A stretch of 64,000 bases of DNA from positions 4,251,001 through 4,315,000 of the forward strand of contig NC_088299.1 of assembly GCF_032854445.1 (NCBI RefSeq). Reading direction: 5' to 3'. Below are positions 24,344 through 36,386 of the stretch, piece by piece. The first letter of the stretch is position 1, and each line of letters opens with the position of its first letter. The notes under the pieces are model-generated. The model was not told the origin of the DNA. It was given only the letters and a program-made list of their open reading frames with translations, and did no database searches. This stretch comes from Liolophura sinensis. Lineage: Eukaryota; Mollusca; Polyplacophora; Chitonida; Chitonidae. A program made the translations under genes and the position numbers.

Positions 24344-27300
24344 TTTAAATGAGCACACCAGGTATCCCAAAAATTAGAAGAAATAGGGTAGCTTTACATA
24401 TGAAAAGGATGGTACGAAGTCAGTCCCGTTCAAAACGCCTTGTAAATGTGTTCTCAAAACTGCTCTAATTTATTTTTTTAAACAATTTTTGCTTAACCAT
24501 AAAACGCATTTGAAATTAGCTAAAATAACGTGACCCCTTCGCATCACATCTAAGTGATGTGACGTCTTAAAGTTTGTCTACGAATGTAAAGAATATAGGT
24601 ACCTTTTGTGAGATCATCTCTGATGAATTACTGTAGGGTTATTCAAGTAATTCTTCATGGATTTTCAGGATCTTAGAATAATATGAAAAACATTTGGAAA
24701 ATTTGGTCTAAAAAAGAAAACCACCCCAGAAAACAATTATTTTAGCGACGTTTCTCAATAAGGAAATAATATGTAAAAATAAAAGAACATTCGTCGTGAT
24801 ACAGTTTTTGTACTGCCTTCCATTTGAGGCACAAACTGTTTTTTTTTTTTACTTTATCTTTTAATTTAACTCTTTAATTTTTTTCTGTAAAAATGAGATT
24901 TTGTGGAAAGTTACTTTACCTCTTTAAGGTCTTCATAATACACAAAGTGGATGGGAATCTCAGGGTGGTCTTCTTTGTACTTTTCCCACATGAGCACGTG
25001 ATCAAACCAACTCCCGCAGTCAACTGAAAAGAAACATTTAATATATATATGGGCCGAGGACGACATTGTGTTTCCGGTTGCTCTAATATGGGGCTCCCCA
25101 TGGCCTCCTGTAAGAATTCCTTATTACAAGTTGATTTATTGAGTTACCAAGCACGTCAGCAAAAATGTCTCTGACCGGTTATGATTAAAGTAAAATCACC
25201 TGCCGTTGGACTGTAGCTGATGGACTTTCTCAAGAGTGACACACAGAATATTTACCCGCAGTGCGAGCTTAGTGAATATGTTAACAGTTCTTTGGATGAC
25301 AGATAAGGTTTCATGAAGTTCACGTAGCTAAGTTTCCTCTTAACTACCATGACACCGTATGTTGTAGAGATATAATAAAGCGCACTTAGCTAAAGGCTAC
25401 TTAACACTAAGTATGCTTGATGAAAACTGCCCAAGTTCCCGAGGATACCGTATATACTAGCGCTCTCACAAGAATCGTCGACCAGCAACAGTTACTGAAA
25501 ACAGGGTAAAAAGAGAATCTGACAAAAATTACTGTCCAGTATATACTGGGATTGAACCAACATACGTATATGTCCGAGCGATAGAGTGAGTGACTGAGGG
25601 CTTAACGTCATACTTTACAATTTTTAAGTCATATAACGACGAGGGTGTCCTTAGAATACCTGTAATGTGCAGGCAGCTTTCCATCGCTCCTTCATATAGT
25701 GCTGCTTCACAGAGACGACTAATGGAAGGCTCAATGATGTTAAACAAGGCAGTGCCTTTACTGATAATAATGAACTTGAATTTGCACTTTAATGCAGCCC
25801 AGTCCTCTTATTTCTCACAATTGTCTTTCGTAAAAGAACCTCTTCTCCTTTATTTTAACTGACCAAATATCCTTTTTACACTTCAATGCAAGAAGCTTTC
25901 GTAAGCACTTTACAGGAGGTTCAGGATTCCTGTATGGCCTAAACTATCTTTTTTCTGTCCTTGGCTTCTCTGAATGCTGGTTTTTCCATGATACTGACAC
26001 TATTTATAACTTTCCCGGCTATGAAAAATTTTCTCTGCAACGTTGTACGCGAAAAGATAGGGATCTAGCACTGTTTATATTCTCTCACACTTAGCCTTGT
26101 CGTCTTAGACATGCTCTATGTTTTATCCATGACTCTGGTTGCTGTGAATATCTGTTTGTCGAGGCCCTGTATGGTGGGAAAACATACCTCCTCGGTTTTT
26201 TTTAACGCTCCCCTGGTAACAATGTTAATGATTTCAACACTAGGCTATTGTCTATCCTAAAAACATGTCAAAGCGAACGGGAAATTGTGTAATTCTGGGA
26301 GATTTCAACATAGATCTGCCAAAATTAGATAACCATCATCCGACAAAATATTTTTTCGAAGTCTTGACCTCACACTACTTTTTTTCTCAAATAATGAAAC
26401 CAACCAGGGTTCAGTCCCGTTGGGCAAATCTAAGAGATAACATTTTTGCAAATTTCCACAACGATCATTTGCTCTCTCGAATTTTATTCACTGATATAAC
26501 GGATCACTTTCCAATCTTTCATATTACAAAGTCAAGCCACACCAAACACTTTGCAAGTAAGCCCATTACATACAAAAATGATAATGAAAAACATAATTGT
26601 ATTACAGTGGTCCAGAACACTGACTGGTCTCCCGTAACAAATGAACAAATTGACGTTGAAACAGCAGCAAGTCTCTTTATTAATAAACTTGATGACATTC
26701 ATAATGAATGTTTCCCTACAAAGAACTAATTAACTAATAAACTAAAAATAGTCTGCACTCCTCACTTCCATTCGTGAAAAAAATCGTCTCTATCTTATGC
26801 AACTTAAGATTAACAGCTACGAGCAGTATCGAACATAGAGGAACAAGCTAAAAAAAAAACGTTGCGCAACTCAAGGAAAAATTATTTTGAGGAATACTTC
26901 AATAAACATAATAATAATATAGAAAACATGGTAACCTCTGAACCAACTAACGGGTAGGGACGAAAAATATAAATTCCCCTCCTCCATCAGCATAAATGGC
27001 ACTGATAAAGACGACACCGAACACATTGCCCAACTATTCAACAAGTACTAGAGTATTTTAATTCTGTAGAATTGACCTCGATTCCCACATCCCAATCACT
27101 GACGGTAATTTTTCATATCACCCTGAGGCTCCTTTAGAAAGTGATTTTAATTTCGCTCCTGTAACACGGACAGATGTTGAACATATCATCCAGATTCTTA
27201 AACCTGCTGCACGTGGACTTGATGGCATTCGGATGTCTATTCTCAAGCTTGTATCCAATTACATCTCTGTAATTGGCTTAGCTTTCAGAAACACGGATTT

Positions 27301-30300
27301 CTACTAGCTCTTCCATTCATTAACTTGGAACTCGGTCTTTTCGACTGTACTGTCCCCAATATGTTAAAGATGAATTCCACACAGCATGTTTCCTTTAATT
27401 CTACAGTAATTATGACTTCATATCACCGAGCTACCCGTGAATAATAATAACTATTGCATCGCAATGATCACAAATCTACCCGGCGCATCGACAGACAACC
27501 ATAGTTCGCTAAACGCCATTTTCAATTCAAGAAAAATTTTGGGTTGAAACATGGAGATGTTCACCATTAAAAAGTCCACTGACAACTAGTATGGAATCAA
27601 CTTTAACTAATGTTTTAATGGGAGGAACAATAAGCATCTATTGCGATAAAAAATGATTTAATTTTGGAAAGAGCAGCCAAGTCCACCCTATAGCTACAGA
27701 ATCACGTAATTCGAAAATTGCGGTCAGAGTGAACACGTCGGTTATGTTGCAATGTAAATGGTAGACCCTCCATAATTTTTGTTGTTCATGTTACGTTCGG
27801 TTTAAAAGACTATACCTGTAAAGTCCGTTTCCGTTGCCTTTATAAGTGACGTAATTCCATTTTCACCGTTGAACCAAGCTCTTGTGACGATTATTGCGAA
27901 CTACAAGCGTGCGTGTGTTAATCGGTGAAGTGTGGTTTATTTACAGGTATGTAGACTGTTAGAAGAGTAATTAGTGTTGGTACGTGACATGAGTGTCTAA
28001 GTTATCGAAACTGTTCAGTCACGATGAAAGATACTTATGAACACATTTTGGTAACTTCGCTCGAGCGCATCGGGCCGCTAGAGGCCATGTGATTGAGTAA
28101 CTTGCGCTAAGCCGATCGATTCTTACTTGTATGAATATTTTAGGGAATAACCTTTTGTTTGACTGTTTCTAAATGAGTTCCATGGGTGAAATGATATGTC
28201 TAAATAACTTCTGTCTGTGGTACGAACTACATCAAGTTGTAAATAGTGTAGAAATGTTGAGCAGATAAAAGTACTTCATCAGTGAAATCCGAGTGTTGTC
28301 ATGGTAAGGAGGACGGAAAGGTCAAATTAGTGCGCATGTCAGTGAATATCGGCTGAAGTGGAAAGGTGGAATATTCAAACACAGGCTAAATTTGTACACA
28401 GGATTAATACCTTGTAGTTTAGCAGTGAACTGAAGCTTTTGTAACAAGCCAAGGTAAATGTATTTCTGTATGTGAACACTGACAATGTTACTTACAATGA
28501 ATACGCTGTTGTGACGAGTATTGCGAGGGACAAGCGTGTGTTTGTTAATCGGTCAACTGTCGTTTTTTTACACTCGATCCTGGGTGCAGTAGTTACATAA
28601 GCTTTATTATTCCTCAAAATATGGTGATATGAATTCAGAATTACTCTCAGATCAAACTGATCTCATAACTAGAATATATATAAGCTCACCCATTCCGTTT
28701 AAGAAAAGCTCCAAAAAGCCGCTCCACTTGCCGTCGTAACCATATAAAGACCGGAAGTTGTAGGTTTGCGTGTAGTAAGACACTGCCACATCTTTAGGGT
28801 TACGAATAATATAGATGATTTTGTGTTTTCCGTCAAAAAGTTTTTTAGATTTTGACAGTATGAAAGGGGGTAAGTGAGTGATAAACACTCGTGGAGAGGC
28901 CTGCGCATTCAGGATATCATCCGCTCTCGCCTCAATCATGTGATCTGGGAGATACAACGAGAAATCGACAGCAGCATCGTTTCTTTTGATTCTGTTTGCC
29001 AGCTCCCAAACCCAGTGATTACCTGCAAATGAAGAGTGTTCAGTAATTAGCCACACTAATTATAATTATACTATATACCTGTTTATGCAGGTACAATTTG
29101 AGTAAAAACTGAAGATTAATATGTTGTTGCTCCAGTGTAGGAAATTCAATTGCTATTGACGTATTCCCAATTTCCAACACGTTAAAATAAGTTTTTCAAG
29201 CAGACATGTGTAAACTGTGCGTAAATATATATATTTTTTAAGGGGTTCAAATGCTGCATTTCTATTGTGAGCTCTAAATCCCACACTGATGGTGTTATAT
29301 ACTCGATTTGTCATTACATCACCTTTTCACGATGTTAACCAGTAGGTAGAAATTTTTGAGACATTCAGTACAAGGAAAAAACTAAAAAAAAGGTCAGCTT
29401 TGAATTTAAACGTTTGAGTGAAATGAAATTATATCTGTTTTAAGTGGTCTATCTGTAGTAATGCTGAGGTCTTTTCCCCTTACGTGCAATTGAATTGGAT
29501 TACTTTTGCCCTTGTAGGTGTCCACGATCTGATTTAATATTGGCTCCACTATGAACGCCAACACTGGTATCAGTGTTCTGAAAGAATATTTTAAGGTCTA
29601 GCTCAAATCTGAGTTCAACGTCTTCATCCTCAGTAACTGAGTATGGATTTTGGTCCTTGAGTTATGTTTAGAGCAGAGACTTAGGAGAGCGTCGATTTTT
29701 ATTTATTTATTTGACGCCGTACTGCCTCAATTTTGGGTGTCACTACAGTTTATTCGCGACGCTGAAGCCTGATAGAGAGTCCCTTTGCATTATTTTAATA
29801 TGATTGTATATAAAATGTGATGATAACACAGATTTCGAGTAATTCTAGTTTAGTGATGTCTAATCACTAACATCAGTGGGTCATTGATTTGCCTAATTCT
29901 GCTTAAGCCATGGTGCCAGGGGACGTATGCGTTTCTGCTTTTTAAGTCCATACATGAACAGTCGTAATAAAGCCGTAAATGAAATAAACTGACTTCAGAG
30001 GTAATACGTGTCACCATTTGCCAACTTTCACTCTGTCGCTGCTCTGGTTTTACTCTCTTTGTCTTACACTGTATTCCTGCATAAACCAGGATTCTGCTGG
30101 TGGTCTAAGCATCCCCGAGGACTGGCGCTTTTTGCATTGTTTTAGTGTAAATTACAACTGACATATTGCTTCGTGATTTCGGGGCCAGTCCATCAGCAGA
30201 AGCCCAATATATGTACGTATACGACTGGCAGGCTTACCGGATTTAGGAAAACCGACGACAACAGCGTCGTCAGGGTGTACCGTTAGATTGGGCAGTGCGT

Positions 30301-30403
30301 CAAAACGGTCGCCGATTCCTGGGAAAGGCTGGGTTAGGTGACCATGATAATCCATGACCTTGAGAATGGCGCCATCTGGATCTGTGATAAACTTCTCCGT
30401 CAT
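22031..30403 (-). CDS. Cytosolic sulfotransferase (SULT family), complete
   Basis: Transfers sulfate from PAPS to small acceptors in the cytosol. The five minus-strand exons are 30403-30238, 29022-28690, 25023-24920, 22897-22717 and 22161-22031 (stop TAG). Phases agree at every junction (1,1,0,1), giving 304 residues, a normal SULT length. Visible motifs: PAPS loop FPKSGNHW (residues ~53-59; SGNHW replaces the vertebrate SGTTW), likely catalytic His105 in ITHLPP, 3'-phosphate site RNPKDVAVSYY with Arg129 and Ser137, GSWFDHVL, YYEDL, and the C-terminal PAPS motif RKGIIGDWKN (~260-269). The chosen ATG (30403) is 17 nt inside an exon that starts at an acceptor (30420), so at least one further upstream exon exists; it may be 5' UTR or coding (see 31725-31984). 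The subfamily and substrate cannot be told from sequence. Confidence 0.92.
22556..22652 (+). repeat. SINE-1 3' fragment in sulfotransferase intron 4
   Basis: Contains the 'cctcccatcataatgctgac' block and a short AAATA-type tail. It lies just 3' of exon 4 on the transcribed (minus) strand. Confidence 0.65.
22908..23098 (-). mobile_element. SINE-2 insertion at sulfotransferase exon 4 acceptor
   Basis: A SINE-2 copy with its tRNA-like head at the 23098 end and an (ATTC)n tail at the 22908 end. It is flanked by a perfect 15-bp target-site duplication, agatcctgtaaatga at 22893-22907 and 23099-23113. Read on the minus strand, that duplication contains the 3' splice site and first five exon bases (ttacag/gatct). 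The SINE tail therefore now supplies the pyrimidine-rich sequence just upstream of the exon 4 acceptor at 22898. Confidence 0.85.
23381..23556 (+). repeat. SINE-1 copy in sulfotransferase intron 3
   Basis: Retains a B box-like 'gagttcaagtct', the body and an (AAATA)n tail at 23538-23558. The A box end is lost. Confidence 0.75.
23690..23870 (-). repeat. Degenerate interspersed repeat
   Basis: The 'tttggcaagttactgacgaa' block resembles one near 7310, and the right end reads like an inverted tRNA-type head. The family is unresolved. Confidence 0.35.
24308..24340. repeat. (TA)n microsatellite
   Basis: A pure TA run of about 16 units in sulfotransferase intron 3. Confidence 0.95.
25580..25745 (-). 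repeat. SINE-2 copy in sulfotransferase intron 2
   Basis: Contains the inverted tail and body: 'gagtgagtgactgagggctt', 'gtcatataacgacgag' and 'agtgctgcttcacagagacg'. The head is truncated. Confidence 0.7.
25880..27330 (+). mobile_element. Decayed non-LTR retrotransposon (LINE), endonuclease to start of RT
   Basis: A 154-codon open stretch at 26265-26729 carries apurinic-endonuclease signatures: VILGDFNIDL, a DNIF block and TDITDHFPIF. Upstream in other frames is the expected VNDFNTRLL.IL phrase. Downstream, with frame breaks, comes a pre-RT block containing PVTRTDVEHI and AARGLDGI. The RT palm is absent and many stops are present, so it cannot be active. Jockey/CR1/L2-type ORF2 is the likely source. 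It lies in sulfotransferase intron 2 on the opposite strand. Confidence 0.75.
27885..28570. repeat. Pair of ~65-bp direct repeats
   Basis: 27885-27947 and 28505-28570 share 'tgacga.tattgcga' and 'caagcgtg.gtgtgttaatcgg'-like sequence about 620 bp apart, inside sulfotransferase intron 2. They could be the ends of a lost element or a local duplication. Confidence 0.5.
29697..29735 (-). repeat. SINE-1 tail fragment
   Basis: Contains 'atttatttatttgacgccgtactg' cut into blocks of the SINE-1 tail. The rest is lost. It lies in sulfotransferase intron 1. Confidence 0.4.
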
Positions 30404-30420
30404 TATACAGGCTGGTTTAT

Positions 30421-31724
30421 CTGCATGAAAAAGGGTTGTATCTGTATCAGTTATGCACGTGCTTACACTATACTACCATCTCGTAACTGTGAGTTTTGAG
30501 CAACAATTAAATTATATAAATAAACATAGCTCCTCGAGCCCTGGTTACCCGGAGTCAGCCACAAAATTAAGCAAATCTATAATATACAACATTGGGCTCG
30601 TAGATTTACAAAAACTGTCGGCCAGTATTTTGGGGAATTTTTGTATCTTTCCGTCGAAACAGACATTCGTATACGAGCCGTTAACCAAAAAGGAGGTTCC
30701 AGGTCAATAACCACTAGGCCAATAATCGCAAGGGCAATTCCCAAAACGACGTTTAACACATCAAAGAACTAAGAAAGTAGCCCCTTGCCCCGGGATAAGC
30801 GGAATTAGATACCGTCATGAAGCAGAGTGCCAGAGATTCTCGACGCTCTGTCCATATTTACGTACAAGAGAGTTATACTCATTGTAAAAGTTAAGAAACT
30901 TGGAGTGAAGGCTATTGATGGTAAAACCTTGACACACTGGTTTTTGCAGTAATAACATGAGACGTTGATTTAAATCGTCACACAACAGACAAGTTGTAAC
31001 AAATGCTACAAGGCGAGATATGTACACGCCTTCGATATATTACTGTCCAGATCAGGATAATTTACAATGTCAATCTTGAAACCTTCCCTCTCGTTGTTAA
31101 GTCTGCGAGAGAGAAAACCGTTTTGGTCTTTGTACAGATATAGGTCCTGAAAAGATGTACCATCTGGAAAGTCTGTGGTTTCCTTTAAATCCAGCGAAGG
31201 TGAGTAAATATCTTTCCCAGCCTTTGCTATATATATGGATTGCCAGCAGATCACCAATATACCGTTTAGTCGATTAGAAAGATCAGGCCTGGTGAGGATT
31301 TCTCTTTAATAGTTTCTCCATATAGTCGTAATCGTATTCATATGAGAACAGGTATAGTTGTAACAACGCCTAGTTGTTTTGCATTTGCACAACAGTACTT
31401 GTTCTAAAATGACTGTACTCCTTGTAATGGTTTCGTTAAGAGAGTGGATACGAGCGTTTTGACCCACAATAAAGCCAGCTATGTATGGGGATTAGGGCAT
31501 TATTGGAATCCAGTAAATTTGTGGTATGGATATACTCCTCTGTTCGAGAAGAGCTGATGTGTTTTAAATAGTTTCCACAGAGTATAGGTCGTTATGGAAT
31601 ACGTTGATGTTGCGGAAGTTGTGATATTAAGTTCTTCCACAAGAACCTGATAGTAATAATTCTTGCAGACAAATATAATATTATTAGGAACAATAACTTA
31701 TTTTCTCTGAAGGTCAACAGGTAC
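30421..31724. other. Intron-like region upstream of sulfotransferase coding start
   Basis: The minus-strand acceptor ends at 30421 with a 'ttttttcatgcag'-type tract. The stretch is mostly taken up by a family-R reverse-transcriptase remnant at 30690-31300. Confidence 0.5.
30690..31300 (-). mobile_element. Reverse-transcriptase C-terminal remnant (family R)
   Basis: Read on the minus strand, two overlapping frames give KETTDFPDGTSFQDLYLY, then FKIDIVNYPDLDSNIS, then after a frame break VYISRLVAF and FLNFYNEYNSLVRKYG. This order (end of RT palm, then a conserved FKIDIVNYP segment and a YIS-LV segment) is typical of a widespread animal retroelement RT. I cannot assign its class. It is the most coding-intact copy of the family whose 3' tail recurs at 6.3, 17.4, 33.7 and 41.3 kb. 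Confidence 0.55.
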
Positions 31725-31984
31725 CTTTCGCAGGGCAGGATCCTTCAGAATCGATCAGAAGACCGATGTCTTTGACCATTGTCTTAGGATTGCACTACAT
31801 TATTAGATTATCTGTCTCATAAGAGGGAGTTGGGAAAGGAAAAGGATCATTTCGCATTTACGCCAATATTTTACCATGATGGCGTTTTTACAAAGAGCTT
31901 GACGTGGAGCAGCTTTACTTCAAGCCATTCCACTGACCTTACATCTTTGCCTGGAAGAGCCGATATGTGTATAAGTCTCAGATC
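31725..31984 (-). CDS. Candidate upstream exons of the sulfotransferase gene
   Basis: Two short minus-strand open segments have good borders. 31984-31943 (14 codons, phase 0 both ends, donor GTAAGG) reads with ...RLIHISALPGKD. 31782-31725 (19 codons plus 1 base, donor GTACCT) begins TMVKDIGLLI. They join in phase, and the second joins in phase to the acceptor at 30420, continuing without a stop into the sulfotransferase ATG (…DKPACIMTEK…). If real, the protein has an N-terminal extension of unknown fold. If not, they are chance, or they are 5' UTR exons. No homologue is recognised. Confidence 0.35.
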
Positions 31985-33146
31985 CTGAAAACACAAAGAT
32001 ATCTAAAGTTTAGCACAACCTTGGTCCTAGTTTCTGGTCATGACGGTACACATCACGTATTCTTTGTCGGTGTTAAATAAAAATTCCAATAGTTACTCAA
32101 AAATTTGATTCGCAAGACTCCGCATTTGATTGGTCACTTCCAAACCTCACAGACAGCATATATATCTAATGAAAAGGGCGCTCTAGTTTTTATTCACTTG
32201 TCATGACTTCTCGTTCTACATCATGCTTCAAAAAACCTGACTTTGTGACCTATAAATCAAGAAAATTATACCTGTATAAGCTTAAGGCCTTGAAAGTTTC
32301 TATGTCACCAAAAACGTGAGAGGTAAATAGCAAAGAAGGCAGTCTGACCAAAACAGCGATATGTACGTCTCAGCTGCGCACGTGTCACAAATCAATGTTG
32401 GCGCACCTCTAAGGAGGGTGTTCGAAAGGGTGGAGATCAGTCTTTAGGAATCTTGGATGTCCCTGTGTAGAAGTTCTGTAGAGTCATGGATGGCCTCGCC
32501 TATTGCCACCTATTCTGTGCTGGTTTTTGGTATGTAGAATATATTAAATCTCTTAGACAAAACTTTGATTGGCAATGGTTGCCGAACAACGAAAAAGGTA
32601 GTTGGCAGTTGGCAAGTCCGAGCCAGATCCCTCTTAACGGAACTGTAGATGAGAAAAACAAGAAAATGGGAGCTCAACAAGATTAAGTAGCCCTGATGTG
32701 CGGAGAAAGCGTAGACTTTAATAGGGAAGTTAAGGACAAAGAAAGCATATCCGTGGTAATCGCCTGAAGCTGTGGGTGTTGTCACATATGTTGGCGCATT
32801 TAAGGTCAAAGAACTACAGGTCAGGGCTCGCAATTATCAAGCAACTTAAGACGTAAGTCGTAAATTGTATGAAATGTAAACTTCCTAGAGCAAAATATTA
32901 TAGTCGTAGATAGGTTTGAATTTTTGACTTCAGTCTTTAGACTAAAAACACGCACCCTAATGTAAAAATCTTGTTGCTCGATACAGAACTGAAGATCACC
33001 GGACAGCGCACAAAGGCGCATCTAAAATCACAGTCACGTTTGATTGGGGTAAATAAAAAATGCCTAAGGTCCTCACAGTTTTGAGCAGTTGTCGTGGGAC
33101 ATCACTCCGGTTTACCCATAAGACACCTGGTGCACGCAAAAATTTA

Positions 33147-33366
33147 TCTGTTAAATTTAACAGAAAGTTAAGTGATGCTAGAATGTATTTAGTTATTAGA
33201 ACACAATGTTATCACATTCAACATAATATCCTGTTAGTCTAATAGAATGGTTTTGTTGAATTATCAGAATATGTGTGTTATATTTAACAGAATGATCTGC
33301 TGCAATAACACAATATATTCTGGCATCATTCAGAGAACTCACATAATTTCTGTTAAATTTAACAGA
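33147..33366. mobile_element. Foldback MITE-like element with palindromic ends
   Basis: The 18-bp self-complementary sequence tctgttaaatttaacaga occurs at 33147-33164 and again at 33349-33366. Beyond it the two ends stay imperfectly inverted-complementary (for example 'gatgctagaat' versus 'attctggcatc'). The element is 220 bp, AT-rich and non-coding. The class is unknown. Confidence 0.7.
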
Positions 33367-33494
33367 AATTAAATTTCTTTGTGTGTTACTTCTTTTCAGG
33401 AAGTGCAGCAAAATATTTTGTCTCGTGAAGATAGAATCATCTAAGGGCAAAGAGAAATCCTTGACAAAGACTGGTCTTTACATTGATATAACTT

Positions 33495-33575
33495 TGATCT
33501 GATTGGTGTTTTAAGCCGCACCCAAGAAAATTTCGCTTATACGACGGCGGTCACCATTATGGTGGCAGGAAACCT
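33495..33575 (-). repeat. SINE-1 fragment
   Basis: Contains 'tcgcttatacgacggcgg' and 'accattatggtgg' blocks of the SINE-1 body only. Confidence 0.6.
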
Positions 33576-33639
33576 TTACAATGAGAAATTTAGGCGTCGT
33601 AACACACATTAATATACCAATCGCCAACCACGTAAATCA

Positions 33640-33830
33640 TCTTTAAAGGTCATTAATCGCAAGACAAATTTCCAAGACAACGCTCAACATAAGCTGACCA
33701 AATGACTAAGAAAGTGCATGTAAAGAAAGAAAATAGGACGACTCAATGCAAAGAGAATCTGTCGTCAGCCGAAAAGCACAAATTATATAATATCCAAGGC
33801 GTGGTAGTTGACATGTGGTCACACGCATTA
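33640..33830 (-). repeat. Family R fragment
   Basis: Shares 'aaaggtcattaatcgcaag' and 'aatgactaagaaagtgcatg'-like blocks with the inverted 30.7-kb tail. Confidence 0.4.
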
Positions 33831-33834
33831 ATGG

Positions 33835-36300
33835 TGAGATCCGTTCTCTTGTCAAGTTACCACAATTAGGGCTTTATTCATAGTTTCCAGGACCCGGGGT
33901 TTCTCACAAGAAGCAGGAGGTGATAACATGGAGCTACATGGGAGAAATGCTGATTTTTGTTGATACCTAAAGTTTAAAGTTCTACAGAACACTGAAACTA
34001 TCATATTTGTCGACTAAACACGTTCTGATTGCTTTTCCCGAAAGAATGTCTTACCTAAAGCCTATATTTACATTTTTTTATGGTAAAATTTCATATAAGG
34101 CCTATCTTCCCTGGGTTAATTTGCTTTGTTTTCACCTCGAGTACTCTAGTCACGTGACCAAATAGTGCCCTGATGATTGGGTCAGAGCAGCTAGGACGTC
34201 ACTGCAAAACTATGAATTACATCTTTTAATGCATCTGTATGCTTTAAAAGCAGCAAACATACGCGCCCCCTAGCCTAGTGCTTAGAAGCATGCAGAATTA
34301 CTTCTTAACTTGGACTAATATAACAGAGGGATAGGCGACGGGACGAAATCACGTAATTCCACGGCCTCGGCGAGACATTTTGTGAATCTTACAGTGCATG
34401 GCAAGGAGAGATCCAGTACCAGATTCTACCCGTTAGTTTTTAAGGCTTTTTTGTCAACAACATACGTAGTGATTCCTTTCCTTTATAAAAAAAATACACA
34501 CTGTGGTGGAAGGCGTGGTATACGGGTTGTTGCTATAGGGTGACAAGTTACATGGAAAAATACGGTCATAAATAACATATTTTCAGGGTAAATTCGGTAT
34601 GAAGTCCTCTCTAGCGGACTCTTCTGACATTGTTATGTAATAGCTTACTGTGTCATTATTGTCCAACTGATTTTAACACAAATAACCAACTCAAGCAGAA
34701 ATACCTTTACGACCAATTATTATGTTGTTGAATATATAAATATTAATTATTGTTTATAAACGTAGTGTGTTGTAGTGGTAAATAGGTGATATTTGTTGTT
34801 AATCCACAAACCTGTATATTTGATTTCATATATGTTTAGTACATAGTTAAACCTGTGCTGTAAAGCAAAAAAGAAAAAGAAAAAAGAAAAATGATCAATT
34901 TCAAGTGTCACAAATATATTAATATTTTACACTCGCCTAAGACCTAAGTTGTTGAGAATTAGCTTAACCCTATCTCTCTGTTGTGATTTACACAGGATAA
35001 ATTATTCTAGACATCATGAAGCTTCAACTTCAGCTTAAACTAACATTCATATAGTGCGGATCAACCCAAATTCATTCATCTAGATGGTATATACCTGATT
35101 TTATTTCAAAAACGATAGAACACTATGTGACAACTGAACTGGATTCAGAGGGATTCCTCACAGACGAGTTCTGTATATTAGAATCAGTATCTGGCCAGCA
35201 TTGTTTTGGATGAGTTTGTGAAATCTGTCAAAAACCTTGAACTACCAAAACCTGCACAGACCTTGCTGCACGTTGGAAATTAAATAAAAGTTTCATAACC
35301 AGTATCTCCAAAAGCGTTCCTTATAGTGTTCTTTAAATACACGTATTTATATCAGATTTGTCTCCTGTTAAAATGTCTGGTATAGGTATTAAAAAAGCAA
35401 TGGTGAATTAAAGTGTCTTTTTTCACCAACAGGCGAGTCCTCAGCATTGATTATTGAAGCACTCTTAACATTTGCAGTCTTATCGTCTAACATTATAGGG
35501 TGCAACTCTGCATGTCTCATGTTGGATCTAGTTCAAGATTGGTGAATTACCCACGAGCTCATGTGTTTACTGCACCCATATGACAAGACCCAAGTGTACA
35601 AGTGAAATATTCTTGAGCATTGCTGTCAACAATAACCAGTGTTTTTGTTTTCGTTTCAGTGAACTACATGATCATGTTTCAATACGATTCGGTGCCAATG
35701 TCGAGTCATCAGTTACTGGGTAGTTCACATGTAGTTTAACTTTTTTCACTTATAATAATGTGGAAACACCAGTGTCGCTAGGCCGTAAGGACCATTCATG
35801 TAACATTCATTCATTCATGGGCCAGACATGATATTCGTACCACCTTGGGTGGCCAAACTTAATGGCTACTAACATGTTTATAGGGCCAGTAGGGGTAAAT
35901 TAAGACATCATAGCCCTCCTGCAATGATAGCTTTATCACACATTTTAATAAAATGAAAAGTCACCTTATAAGGCGGTGCGCAAATTACAAAAAGCAAGAG
36001 AAACATCAATATATCGTGGACTCTCAGTTAATAAGATAATAAGACCAACTTGAAAGGGTGGTTTGTATTGTTTATGAAGCAAAGAAAATTTAGCAGTCCA
36101 CATTTTGTCTATATTTCATGTACGCTATTAGCAAAATATTCAGTTGACCTGTACATTTATATGTACATGTAAGATTTGCAAGGTTTTTAGCTTTTTTGAT
36201 AACAGTTTATATGTCCAGCAGTGTAGGTCTTTGATTTACACCCATTATTACGGTGAGTTAAGGTACATTACTTCAGGTAATTAAAAATCCGTGACATTTC
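33835..36300. other. Non-coding, AT-rich stretch
   Basis: No exon or repeat family is confidently recognised. Simple A/G-rich sequence lies at 34865-34895. Confidence 0.4.
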
Positions 36301-36305
36301 CTTAC

Positions 36306-36386
36306 CTAATTTACAAGTCTGAAAACCACCATGTTCGAGCAAATCTTTGATCAGATTTTTTGACTTTCCATCAAGAATACTGGTAA
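36306..36386 (-). CDS. Candidate exon, unidentified
   Basis: A minus-strand segment follows a 'cttttcag'-type acceptor (gatctttcag) and ends at donor AG/GTAAGG. Only one frame is open, with phase 1 in and out, and it contains LDGKSKNLIKDLLEHGG. It could belong to the N-terminal extension of the sulfotransferase or to a separate gene, but its outgoing phase does not match the next candidate exon at 31984 directly. I recognise no family. Confidence 0.3.
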
